This document shows positions 10,972 to 22,310 of a DNA stretch of 64,000 nucleotides, piece after piece. Each line of letters starts with the position of its first letter. Within the stretch, counting starts at the first letter, position 1. The stretch covers positions 34,527,634 through 34,591,633 of the forward strand of contig NC_081545.1 in the NCBI RefSeq assembly GCF_901000735.1, given 5' to 3'. Both the position numbers and the translations under genes were made by a program. The notes under the pieces were generated by a model. The model was given only the letters and a program-made list of their open reading frames with translations. It was not told where the DNA came from and did no database searches. This DNA is from Corylus avellana. Its lineage: Eukaryota > Streptophyta > Magnoliopsida > Fagales > Betulaceae.

Positions 10972-13900
10972 ATGAATACGACGCCGTACATGGACAAGCA
11001 GATAATGGATCTGTCGCAGGGATCGGTTGCGACGCAGAGCAAGGACTTCATCGACCTGATGAACCATCCGGAGGAGGAGGAAGAGGAGGTCGACCATCAT
11101 CACGGCAACACCCATCAAATCGGTGGTGTCAACAAGAATGGGATTAATCAGAAGGAGGAGATCGTGGCCAGCTACGATTTCCAGCCGATTCGTCCTCTTT
11201 ATCAGCCCCCCAATTTCGAAGCCTCTCCCAATCTCCCGGGTCGAGCTTGGAGCTCCGGTTCCGATTCCATGCCCACTGCCACCACCGCACCTATTAGAGT
11301 AATCCTCTCTCTCTATTTGAAATTTAGGGTTTCTATTTCGTTGTGACATAGGTTTTATGATTTTTTAAACTCTTTTTGACGAACGAATTTGCTGTGCTGG
11401 TGATAGTTCTTTAGGCAATGCTCGATATCGGACTCGTAGCTTGCTTCTTGACTTGCAAATTGTTATTTATACATATAGACTGGAAAAAAAAAATCCAAAT
11501 TTGTGAACCATGGTATCATATTTGTAAATATAGGTTGTAGTGGAATATCTAAGAAATATGTAACTTTTTTCTTTGGATTCATTGGAGGCTCAGTTTGTCT
11601 CTGGCCTACACGATGGTCGAGGTTCGATCCCAGATAATAAATGACTTCATATGTGGAGCTAGCTGACACCCATGAGGAATATTACCTGTTTATATGGTTG
11701 AAGAATCATATTGCATTTCCTGTGGTTTATGCATGAACTTAAGGTTTTTTACTTGATTCATCTGGAACTATATCTTTTTAATTTTTATTATTTTTTTTTA
11801 ATTTTTTACGACGGGGAACCTCGACAAGGAAGGGCCCTTGGGACCCACCCTTGCAGTGTAAACCTCGGACCTGTGTACCGCACCCTTGGAAGTTTTCCTA
11901 CATGAATCAGAGTAAATCACTGTTTTTTACACTAGGGGGTGTGGCCCCAAGGGGGAGTTTGTACCTAGCAAGTTTCAAACTTAGGATCTATGGGTTGATA
12001 CTCCCTAAGACCACAAGCCTCAACCACTAGGCCTTGGTAGCATTAGTAGTAATTAGTGTCTTAAAGGTTCCTTATCTTTCTTTCTAAAGATATCTGGGTG
12101 GGTTTTTGATTTAATCGTTGATCAATTAGTATGGTGGATTTACCAATTTTTTTTGTCTTGTTTTTTTTTGTCTTCGGGAGGATGTTGTTTCGTTATCTTC
12201 GAGGTTGAAGTTTGTGAAGAATTGGTCAGAACTTTTGGTAACAATCTAGGGTGTAATTTTAGGACCGGATGTTTCTATCACATGTTGAGCTGGGAAGATC
12301 CTTTTCATTTGGAGCATATATTAGCTTTGACAGAACAGTCAGATTCCCATAAGATATTTAATCAATAAAATGGGTAAATTGGCAATGATGACATTGTGAA
12401 TGCTTATATATGTTATGTTTTTAAATAGCACAATATACAATATGTTGGACACATTTTGACGTTTGGTAGGTTAGATGTTTTTGGTCGGAATTCATATGTA
12501 CACATTGATGAAACTAATTCCAACATGTACAGAAAATAAAATCACTGCTATCATAGTCTAAAACATGCATGAATTTATCTGATTTTCAATCAGAAAAGGC
12601 TAGTTTAGAAAATAACAATGAAAATTTAGGGCAATCAGATGAGTTTCCACCCCTTAGAATGTCTTCCCCCCATCCAATCCCTCACATGCTAAAAGCGGGG
12701 AAAAAAAAGAAAAAGAAAAAGAACCACTGATATGCACTCAGTGGTAAATCCAGTGTCCAGAGCATTGTTTCTGTCCCATATAAAACGCTACTGCTAATTA
12801 GGTTCTTGCTCTGTGGATTAATTTACTGGCACTAAAGTTAGTTTGAGTTCCCTGGTTGACCTTTTACCTTGCTTTCTCTATCTAGGTTCTAAACCTTGGT
12901 CTTGAGACAATATGGATGGCTTCTGTTGTTATTTTTCCTTTCTCCCCTCCCCTTTTTCTGTTTGATTTATACTTTTGTATGCATTTCTTTTTCTCATTCT
13001 CTTTTGGATTAACCAGATTATTTGCCTTTGATGGACTACTTTCTTTCCCTTGTGTTATGGGTAATTTGTAGGGAGTGCTATTGTTCTGTTATTTGGAGGT
13101 ATTAATGATAGGCTATCTTATTTAAGTATTCTCTTCATGTACATTTAATTGGTGTTCCATTTCTTATACAGAATTATGGTTCTTTAGACTCCATTGAACC
13201 TGCAAAAGTCATTCTAGATAAGGATCGAAATGTCTCTGATGCTACAATCGTGTCTGAGATTGATCAAACAATGAAGAAACATGCGGATAATTTGCTACAT
13301 GTGTTGGAAGGTGTTAGTGCACGGCTAACTCAGCTGGAAAGCAGAACTCGCAATCTTGAGAATTCTGTGGATGATTTAAAGGTATCTGTTGGAAACAACC
13401 ATGGAAGCACTGATGGAAAAATGAGGCAGTTGGAGAATATTCTTAGAGAGGTATCTTCTCTACCCAACATTTCTTTTAGTGCTTTGTAGCAGTTAAGTGC
13501 ATTTGGTATTTGGGTAAATTTTATGAATTTGGTGGATATCATAAACTCATGCTACTAACATACTCACAGTATAAGATGATTAGCAATGCTTTCATTGTTG
13601 AAAGCAATTTTTTAAGTGGTAGTATGGACGGGAAGTCAGCTTTTAGGAGTTAAGTTAGTCATCTTTTGGGAGTTAAGTGGATAATTTTGCTGAACTGAAC
13701 TCTGTGCTGGTCCAAAATTAAGTGGATTGGTTTTGATCGTTGTTAAATGTTCAATTCTAGCCTGTCCAACATGACATACACCCATAAGTGACGTATTGCA
13801 TGCATCATAGATATATCCATGCTTGCGGCATATATATACATACATGCTATTCATGTTGATTTGTTCATATTTAGTGTGATGCCGGCCAACCATTCTTCCG

Positions 13901-15478
13901 ATATAGCTTTTGGTGATCTTTACGAATATTTTTGGTTAATGATGACATCTAAAACTCTTTTACCCCAATGTCAATTTTTTCCTTTGAGATCCCAAAACTT
14001 AGTACGGAAGCTTTCGCGAGTTCAAGTTGGTTATTGCTAGCTTATTATTCCTTGAAAAAGGACACTAGACTCTTCCTTCGGATGTCCTTGATCTTTGACA
14101 ATATTTTGAATTAAAATAATGCCTCCAAAACTATTTACATCAATTCATTTTTTTGAGAACCCAAAACATAGTGAAGATAGTGAAACTAAAACCTCTGAAG
14201 CAGAAGTAGGCTTCCAACAATGTGATTGGTATGTTCACTTTCTTGTTTGCCTTGAGGCTGGTAAAGAATCCAGACAATTTTCCCTGAATTTCGGTCTATT
14301 ATGCATGCTAGCTATGTTTGTGCTGCTTTATTGATCATTCTATTGTTTCCATTTGGTATTTGTTCATTTACGTACAGGTGCTATCAGGGGTACAGATTTT
14401 AAAGGATAAGCAATTAATGGTTGATGCTCAGCTAGAGCTTGCAAAGCTTCAAGTGTCCAAGGTAGACCATCAACCAGAAACCCAGCACAGTGTGCAAGTT
14501 GATTCTGTGCAGCAGGTTGCATCAGCTCCTCAGCAGTTCCACCAACAACTTCCCCCTGTTAATGTTCTACAATCACTCCCTGCGCTTCCTCCCCCTAATG
14601 CTCCTCCCCAACCTTCTCTCCATCAGAATCTTCCACCTTCAGTTCAACTTCCTCCTCAACTCCTTCAGAACCAGATCTCTTCTATTCCTCAGCGTGAGCC
14701 TTATTTCCCACCACCCGGTCAAACTCCAGAAGTCCCAAGTCAGCAATATCAATCATCTCTAAGTCAACAGGCACATCCTCCTCCTGCAGCACCACCACAT
14801 CAACAATTTCAACAGGCCCCTCAACCACAGTTCTCCCAGCCACCATCCCAGCTGCCTCAACAGCACCCATCCCTTGCAGCTGTTAATCCCACTCAACTCC
14901 AACCTTCATTAGGCCACCATCCTGAAGAAACACCCTATGCTTCTCAGAACTACCCACCAAGCCTTCGCCAGCCACCACCTCAGCCACCTAGTGGATCCCC
15001 TACCCCGCAACAGTTTTATGGGGCACCTTCTCACATGTATGAGCCACCATCCGGTAGATCAAGTTCGGGTTTTCCTGCTGGATATGGCCCACCATCGGGG
15101 CCTAGTGAACCATACCATTATGGTGTATCTCCTCAATATGGTAGTACTTCTGCAGTAAAACCACAACTCTCTTCTCCCCCTGTGGCCCAGGGTGGTGGAA
15201 GTGGTTACCCGCAGCTCCCAACCGCCCGGGTGCTACCGCAGGCATTGCCTACTGCTTCTGGGGTTGGTGGTGGTTCAGGTTCTGCGGGAACAGGGAGCAG
15301 GGTTCCCGTTGATGATGTGATTGATAAAGTGACCAGTATGGGATTCCCTAGAGACCACGTGAGGGCAACAGTTCGAAAGCTCACCGAAAACGGCCAGTCG
15401 GTTGACCTCAATATAGTGCTGGATAAGTTGATGAATGATGGGGAACACCAGCCCCCAAGAGGTTGGTTTGGTCGGTAG
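10972..15478 (+). CDS. DUF1421 prion-like protein, FLOE family
   Basis: Three exons close in frame: 10972-11298, 13172-13450 and 14378-15478, 568 aa. The N-terminus MDKQIMDLSQ and an acidic, His-rich stretch (EEEEEEVDHHH) are disordered. Residues about 128-222 are heptad-rich coiled coil. Residues about 225-505 are very rich in Gln, Pro and Ser. Residues about 511-555 form a UBA-like DUF1421 C-terminal segment (VTSMGFPRDHVRATVRKL). This order matches Arabidopsis FLOE1-3; FLOE1 forms hydration-dependent condensates and tunes seed germination, but which paralogue this is cannot be settled here. I chose the ATG at 10972 because MNTTPYMDKQIMDL fits the family start. Intron 1 carries SINE copies. 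Condensate behaviour is inferred from family and composition. Confidence 0.88.
11570..11690 (+). mobile_element. possible tRNA-derived SINE fragment
   Basis: In intron 1 of the FLOE-family gene. GAGGTTCGATCCC resembles a pol III B box, preceded by a weak A-box-like GGCTCAGTTTG. No poly-A tail or target duplication was found, so this is weak. Confidence 0.3.
11790..12046 (-). mobile_element. tRNA-derived SINE, minus strand
   Basis: Read on the minus strand it starts with an A-box-like GGCCTAGTGGTTGAGG, has a degenerate B box (AGTTTGAAACT), and ends in a poly-A run (poly-T at about 11788-11810). Its body (GGTCCGAGGTTTACACTGC) matches the SINE at 20795-21021, so both belong to one family. It lies in intron 1 of the FLOE-family gene. 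Confidence 0.65.
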
Positions 15479-17484
15479 TTAGGTGGTTACCTTTCTTCTT
15501 TCTTTTTCTTCTTTTTCCTCCTTCTTCTTCTTCTTCTTCTTCTTTCTTTTTTCTTTTCTTTTTTTTTTTTTTTTTAATTGCTTTGGTGTGTGAGCCCATG
15601 TCTTAAATTCCATTTGTGTATACCGACAATAATTGAAAGTGGATTAATGAGTTTTTTTTAATATCTAAACTCCTATCGCATATAAGGAGTGTGGATCGGA
15701 GAAAGTTTTTTCACTCAATCTATTAAATTAACATATTTATTTTTTAAAATGCACATGAGAATCATATGGTTAAGGACAAATTTTCTCCAACTTTTGGAAT
15801 AAAACTGTTCAAAATAATAATTAAAAAAAAAGGGGGCTACTCATTTAAGCAAGCATGTGGCATTGTTAATGTACTATTTTTTTTTTTCTTCTCATTTTTA
15901 ATTAAAATTGATTGAAGGGCACATTGATACCATGTCACAAAAATAAAACGGAAGTGAAATGGGAGTATGCCATATATCTTTCCTAATAAAATAAAGCATA
16001 GTAGCCTAGGCCACGCCTATGCTTTATTTTATTCTTAGCAAGGGCATTTCATGAGAGTTGACCCATTTCCCATGTATCATAATTAATGTCTATGAGTAGG
16101 CATGCATAGACTTACCGAGGAAAACGACTATTCTACCCAGCAGTTATTGAGCAATTACATGGCATGGAAAAGCCTCCTTGAAAGATAATTTTTTTTTTTT
16201 TTTTTAAAACTATATATATTATGTTAAAGGATGAGCCATAATGCACACGATTAGATAATAATAATAAAAATCTACCATAAAATGGCTCATTTCTATTTTA
16301 TTGAAATTGAAATAATCATTGTCCTCCTAAAGGACTGAGAATATGTTTGAGGGATCAGGCTTAGGTTCTTTTTTACAGCATTTATGTTATAATTCTTCTA
16401 AGGGTCGAGATTCAATGTTGTTTTCTCTCTCTTTCTCATATAATATTGAAAATTAAATGTCAACCCTTAAAAGAACTACAACATAAGTAAGCCAAATCCA
16501 TGTTCGAGCACCTGCTCAAACATATGGGCCCCATTAAAAACCTTTTAGACAAACTTTAATTCAGATTAAAAATTATTGTCAATCTCGATCCGACATGAAT
16601 AAGCTATCTGACTATACAATGGTTGTCTATAATTAAGATCCCTTTCTTCAATTGCATTTAGCTCGTAGTTTGTAACTTGTAGCTTTAGATTAGTTTTAGT
16701 TTGTAGTTTTTTTATTTGTGATTCTTTCTATTTGGACATTAGCCTCCATGCTCCCATTCATTTTAATAATTCATGCAAATTAAGGTGCCCTTTTGACCCT
16801 CTCGATCTTTACCACCCTCGCATCCTTATTCTCCACTCTCGGTTTCTGTCTTCAATATAAATTAATATGCAAATTTATGATTCAGTAACGTAAAAAACTC
16901 AAAATAAAAGGATGTGTTTGGTAAATAATTTTGTTGTGAGTTTTTTGTTTGAATAATAATAAAAAATAATTGATGTAATATAAATGTGAAAAAATATTTG
17001 AATTTTTTGTGAAAATAAAAATTGTTTGGTAATAATTTTGAAAAAAATGTTCAAATTTCTTTTAGACATTCTAAAAATGCGATGAGGGTGATTTGCCAAA
17101 CTAGCCTTATTGTTTGTTTGTTTGTTTTTGTTTTTGTTTTGTTTTTTTTTTTTTCATGATATTCATACTTGGTACAAACTCTAAATCCCTAAAATATCCA
17201 TAATTATATAAATGTTTTAAAAATTAATAATAAAATATGTGCTTTTTACATTCTCAAAGGATACATTAACACTGCATTTATGGGATAGAAATTAATTCAT
17301 TTAGAGCAAGGAACACAAGAAGTAACTGGAAGGTTGTTCTTTGATAGTTGCAGGATTAATTATTAAAATCTTTTTATTTTTTTTTATTTTTTCAATAATA
17401 CAGGGAAAAAAAGAAGAAGTCAAATCGAGTCATTTATATGTATGAAAAGACACTATCGATCTTTCATATATATTTTTTTTCATA
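15479..17484. other. 3' UTR and intergenic
   Basis: The FLOE-family 3' UTR opens with a long pyrimidine tract (15490-15575, CTT repeats then poly-T). The rest is AT-rich with no gene. A perfect 16-bp hairpin sits at 15985-16033. A repeated GTTT run is at 17108-17140. Confidence 0.5.
15985..16033. repeat. 16-bp perfect hairpin
   Basis: Arms 15985-16000 and 16018-16033 (AATAAAATAAAGCATA and its exact complement) surround a 17-bp loop containing CCTAGG. It lies 0.5 kb after the FLOE-family stop. Too short and AT-rich for a microRNA precursor; possibly the core of an old MITE. Confidence 0.6.
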
Positions 17485-18068
17485 ACGTCTTCTAGGGGTG
17501 TTCAAATGAGGTGGTTATAACCGCCTCGTCAACCGCTTTTATAACTGCTAACCACTTTGGTAGGCGGTTATAAAAAATCGCTAATAGCCTACCCTTATAT
17601 ATAAAAATATAAAAATATAAATTATATATTTTATATTAATAATAATTATAATATAACATCCAAAACAGCGTCGTCTTGGTCGTGTATGATTGTATGTATG
17701 CGAAATATAATGTGGTATGTGATGTTTTGGGCCAAGGCTTATTTAAAAACATTGTCTGGCCTAAAAAACAGCATGTTCTTTTTATCTTTTTGGGAATACT
17801 TCGGCTTAAAATGTTTAAAAGAAGCCCAAAAAATAGGTCCAGTGATGGCCCAAAACACTTCAAAAGCTCATATAAAAAAACGGTTACAAAACCGCCGGTT
17901 ATTTATTTGAATAACCGCTAACCTCTAGGACTACACAAGCGGTTACGGTTAGCGGTTATTGGCTATAACCACTAACCGCAACCGCCTTAGGCGGTTATTG
18001 ATTTTATAACCAGTAAGGCGGTTGCGGTTAGTGGTTATAATAACCACTTATGCAGCCCTAATGTCTTC
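17485..18068. mobile_element. hAT non-autonomous element, 568 bp
   Basis: The element is 17493-18060. Its ends TAGGGGTGTTCAAATG and (reverse complement of the right end) TAGGGCTGCATAAGTG form a short imperfect inverted repeat. Flanks ACGTCTTC (17485-17492) and ATGTCTTC (18061-18068) are an 8-bp target duplication with one mismatch. Both subterminal regions carry many copies of GCGGTTAT or its complement ATAACCGC, at least ten in all, as expected for hAT transposase binding clusters. The centre is AT-rich and has no transposase. Confidence 0.8.
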
Positions 18069-19559
18069 ATCCAAACCTCCAAAAATTTCATGACTATTAA
18101 ATGGGTGCAATATGCTATTGATGGAACATTGGAATAGTGATCCTCTATGAATAAGAATGAGTACTACAGAAAATACAATAAGTTGAAATGAAATGACTAT
18201 TTTTATTCATTTGTCTTGTGATGTCAAAGGAATGACCAAATTTTCTAATTGCGATTCATGGAATCGTGCAAGTATTTCCGTACTTAATTGATCGGGGTGA
18301 TATTTCGCACGTGTTAGTACATGGAGCTTAATTTAGGCTATGAGTGTTGGAATGGCACATAAGACCCCAATCCGAAAAAGCTTTTTTCGGTGTGCATGCC
18401 GTGGTCACCAAGCGACTGCATTTTCGAGCTCTAAATTCATTCCCATTTGCTGAAGCAGATTGCTGTCACACTAGATCTCATTTGGTTGCTTGGCAGAATT
18501 CTTCCCCCAGCAAGATTGTTCGGAGTCTTTCACCTTCGGAGTTCCCTGAAGGCCAATTTTGAATTTTTGAGGTTGCATTACAAGTGTAATGACAGTAGCG
18601 GCCAATGTGCTCAGTGATTCCAACGGTATTATTTATTGCTGCTGTTTAGTGTTTTCCCCGGATGGATGTAAATGTTTGTGAAGCTTACACGGGTCTGTTG
18701 GCAGTGAGTTTGGCTAAATCTTATGGCTGCAATTATGAATTATCTCCATTTAGAATGAGATTTACTCATTATAATTATTGGAGTCAATAAAGCAAGGACT
18801 TTCTCTAATTGAAACTTTTCTCCCATACTTGAAGACATTTAACAGTAGCTCCAATCTTGTTTCGAAGACCTACTATTATTGTGAATTTGTTAAATGGGCC
18901 GCTTTTCACTAAGGATGGCAATTCGTGTTCGCGTATCGAGTTTAGATTGTGTCAAGACATGAGTATAAGACTATATAGATTAACCTTAACCTGATATATT
19001 TAATTAAACAGGTCAAACCATGGGTATAAGACTATATAATTAACCTTAACTTGATCTATTTAATTAAATAGGTCAAATCTCTCAACTACAACCTTCTAAT
19101 TTTATATTAGGTTCGTGTCAAGTTTGAAAGTCATGTAAAAAATTGAGAGCCCTTATAGATCGTGTCGAGGTATAAGTATAAAATTTTATAGGTTAACCAT
19201 AACCAAACATATTTAATTAAATGAGTCAGACTCTTCAACTCTAACCCTCAAATTTAATATTGAATTCGTGTTAAATTTATGGCTCGTATAAAAAATTAAC
19301 AACCAGACTTTCCACAAAAATATTTGGAAGCATTCTCAATTACTCCCCTTTCTATTTGTACTTTTGGACTAATAGTAGGAAAGGGTCGCCAGTGTAATAT
19401 TTTCCTTTTCCTATTGTCCAGGGAAAAAAGAAAAAAGAAAAAAAGAAGGAACTTTGCATTTTAGAAAAACCAATGGGGGCAAAAATAGAATTTTGGAATA
19501 TAGTTTTCGTCCACACTTGATTTTATTTGTTCCTTTTTTGGTACACCATCGTCGTCTCT
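18069..19559. other. intergenic with diverged tandem repeat
   Basis: A 72-codon open stretch at 18344-18562 has near-coding base composition but no family I recognise and no good ATG context. From 18905 to 19310 a unit of roughly 100 bp containing TTAACCTTAACCTGAT, TATTTAATTAA and 'GTGTCAAG' words repeats three times with divergence. It resembles the repeat at 56815-57090. Confidence 0.4.
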
Positions 19560-19871
19560 CTCTCTCTCTCTGTCTCCACAATCCTGTTTTGCTATTCACA
19601 GCTTGAAACCCCAAACCCCAACACCCAAACAATCTACAGTAGCAAAGCCCTAATCTCCCACACAGCGAGCTTCCCTTAACCCCCCCTCGATTATCTTGGT
19701 ATAACGATCTTGCCCCTCTCCCCTCTGCAACTATTTTTTATTCCATAAATGCCCTCCCTTGGCCACCTCGTTGTCTTCCTCTGCGTCATTCGTTGAGTAG
19801 AATCAGTCTGTAATCAGGCCAAGCTGTACGAGGCATTGGCTTCGCATTTCTTCTAGAATATTCTGTAAGAA

Positions 19872-20275
19872 GTCTACGCTTTCTTAATTGTAATTTTTTG
19901 CTTTCTTTTTTTTGTTCTGTCTAAACCTAGATTATCATCGTTTATTGTAATCTAGACGGTATTTGATTGATCAAATTATTTTATGGTTGACTGGTTTGCG
20001 CAACATTTGATTATGCGTATGTGAAAACATACTGGTTTAGAGTCCTTCAGGAGCTGAATTTGATAGATTATAAGAATAGGGTTCTATGCTCGCTTAATTG
20101 TAACTTTTGACTAAACCTAGATTATTATTGTTTATTTAATCTCTATGGTCTTTGATTCATCAAATTGTTTTAGGTTTATTGGTTTACGCAACATTTGATT
20201 ATGCGTCTGTGAAAACTTACTGGTTTAGAATCCTGAGGGAGTTTAATTTGGCAGTGTATAAGAATAGGGTTCTAG
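19872..20275 (+). repeat. tandem duplication of about 200 bp in leader intron
   Basis: Unit 1 (about 19872-20081) and unit 2 (about 20082-20275) share ACCTAGATTAT, GCAACATTTGATTATGCGT, TACTGGTTTAGA and ATAAGAATAGGGTTCTA in the same order. Divergence of roughly 15-20 percent shows an old event. Confidence 0.8.
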
Positions 20276-20794
20276 GTAGTGTTCTTATTTGGATATCTTG
20301 TTTAGTCTGTATTCTTGTAGATTTTCCTGATGTTTCTTTTCGATGAGGTCAACTGGTCTATTTTTTATATCAAAATGGTTCCTTCAATGAAATGTGGTTT
20401 TAAGTGGCTCAAAGGATGATGTTTAATGTTTGATGGTTGAGACGATAAAGTGAAATTTAGATGTCAATATCTACAGAGGGATTTTTTATAGTGTGATTTT
20501 CGCGTGGTATTGGTGGGAGAATTAATTTTGGTTGGCAAGTTCCTTATCTGCACATGTTAGGACTAGCAGTACGCATCTAGCCTTAGGATTTTGGGATGAT
20601 AATGTGGCTGTGCAAGGATTTTGGCATGTTGGCAGATGAATGGCTTTCATTTTTAAATCCGATCTTTTGCTCAGTTTAATCCTGAAGCATGCAATTCTAT
20701 GAAAATTTTGGGAACCTTTTTGTATTAGGTTGCGTTTGAAACTGGGATTTGTGTCCTATTCTGACTACAAAGTTAACTTTTATTCTGTACATGT

Positions 20795-21021
20795 CAACAT
20801 GACAAGTGGTAAGAGCCTTGGTCTTTGTGGTAGTCCATGAGGTTTAAAGTTCGAATCCCCTTAGGTGCAAACAATTCCTTAGTGTTAGCCTGCTGGCGAA
20901 ACCGGAGCATTACCCAATCCGTGTGGAGGGGACACTTTACACGGGTCCAAGGTTTACCTAACAGGGATGGGTACACGAAGTGGCCCTGCCTTGGAGGAGT
21001 TCCTCGTTATAAAAAAAAAAA
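20795..21021 (+). mobile_element. tRNA-derived SINE
   Basis: A-box-like AGTGGTAAGAGCC, a clear B box GTTCGAATCCC about 45 bp later, a roughly 130-bp family-specific body and a poly-A tail (21010-21021). The body matches the minus-strand SINE at 11790-12046. It lies in the leader intron of the CCCH/RRM gene. Confidence 0.75.
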
Positions 21022-22310
21022 ATCCTCCTTTTGGAAGGGATCCAACATATTATATTATCGCCACCTCGTCTCAACCTGATATAGTACAAAATATTAAAGA
21101 ACGAAGTGACCAATTCCACCTCCCAGTCATGCATTGATCTGTTAAAAGTAATATTCCACTGGAGAGTGTCGTTAGAAAACTGTACATGATCAGCCTCCGA
21201 AGCCTCCTTACAGTAAACAATACTAAATAAATCCAGAAAAAACTGCCTTCAAGGCTTGGTCCCCACACCACAAATTATGCTAAAACCTGATCTTAGACCC
21301 ATTTCCCACATCAAATTTGACAAAACCTGAACTTACTAATTAATAAACAAACAATTAATCCCAACATTTTAAGGTTGTTGACCTAATAATGTTTCTGTCA
21401 ACCAAATGTTCCAAATCCGAGTACAATAAAAGATATTCTATAAAAATTGTATATGTCTTCATGAGGGAAAGATCGTGCTGAAATTAGGTGTCTATGTATC
21501 CTGCTGTTAGCAAATCTTTGGGGTTGATGTCCTATTATATTTGATTCCTTATGAAAATGTTGCTAATACCTCGCAGATGATGTATTGGGGGCTTAGGTTT
21601 GTTGAAGGAAAGAAAACTGGGGGGGGGGAACAACTCTCACGTGTTTGCACAAATATTATTTCTTAAATGTATTCGACAAAATATAGTTATGAAATGACCT
21701 CTGGTCATATATGTTAACTGAAATTATGCAGCTTAGAGGAGATCAAGTGGATAAGATCTTGGTGTCTGATTATGTGATGGATTTATTTGTGCTCACTCCT
21801 TGGAATTTCGAAATTTTTAATGTAGTGAATGGGCACCAGGAATTGTATTTTTTCCATGGCATCATTAACTTTTAGTTTTGCTTTTTGAGGTATGTGATTT
21901 AAATTTACATGATCATTTGATTTTCTTTTGTTATGATTGTACTTTATATTCTACTGCATGTAAATATGTAATGTTTTCTATTTTGATCTTTGTAATTATC
22001 TCTGTTGCTCTGTTTTTTTTTTTTTTTTTTTTTTTTCTGAATGATGGTGTATACTATTACTCTAATGCATATGGATCGAGGTAAATAGGCTCATGATTAC
22101 TGCTAATTTTATTAGTTTGCTACTGTAAATACATCAAGCCATATAATTTACTTTTGTTGTTGTTTGGCTGAAATCTTTTTCCTTGTTTCTAGGTTCTCTA
22201 TAATTTCTGCAACTGTGCCAGGCAATTGAAGTCATTTGGTTGCTGCATCTAGTGAGAGTTTGGAACTTTGGATGTCATAAGTAATATTGTGGATATTTCA
22301 AGACGTTTTA

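Larger units (their letters stand above)
19560..22310 (+). other. probable 5' UTR of the CCCH/RRM gene with a long intron
   Basis: A (CT)n tract at 19553-19572 and gene-like composition suggest transcription start near 19560. TTCT|GTAAGA at 19865 is a good donor and TTTCTAG at 22186-22192 a good acceptor, which implies a 2.3-kb leader intron. The second leader part (22193-22310) has a two-codon upstream ORF (ATG TCA TAA, 22272-22280). Splicing is inferred from motifs. The intron contains a tandem duplication and a SINE, listed separately. Confidence 0.5.

Noticed and set aside
14119..14334. Extra exon in the FLOE-family gene
   Set aside because: Open, but exon 2 joins exon 3 in frame with the family's ILREV..GVQ(I/V)LKDKQ junction and no acceptor/donor pair fits.
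15985..16033. microRNA precursor
   Set aside because: The 16-bp AT-rich stem is too short and shows no mature-sequence features.
20795..20880. Functional tRNA gene
   Set aside because: A and B boxes are present, but there is no cloverleaf or acceptor stem and a SINE body plus poly-A follows.
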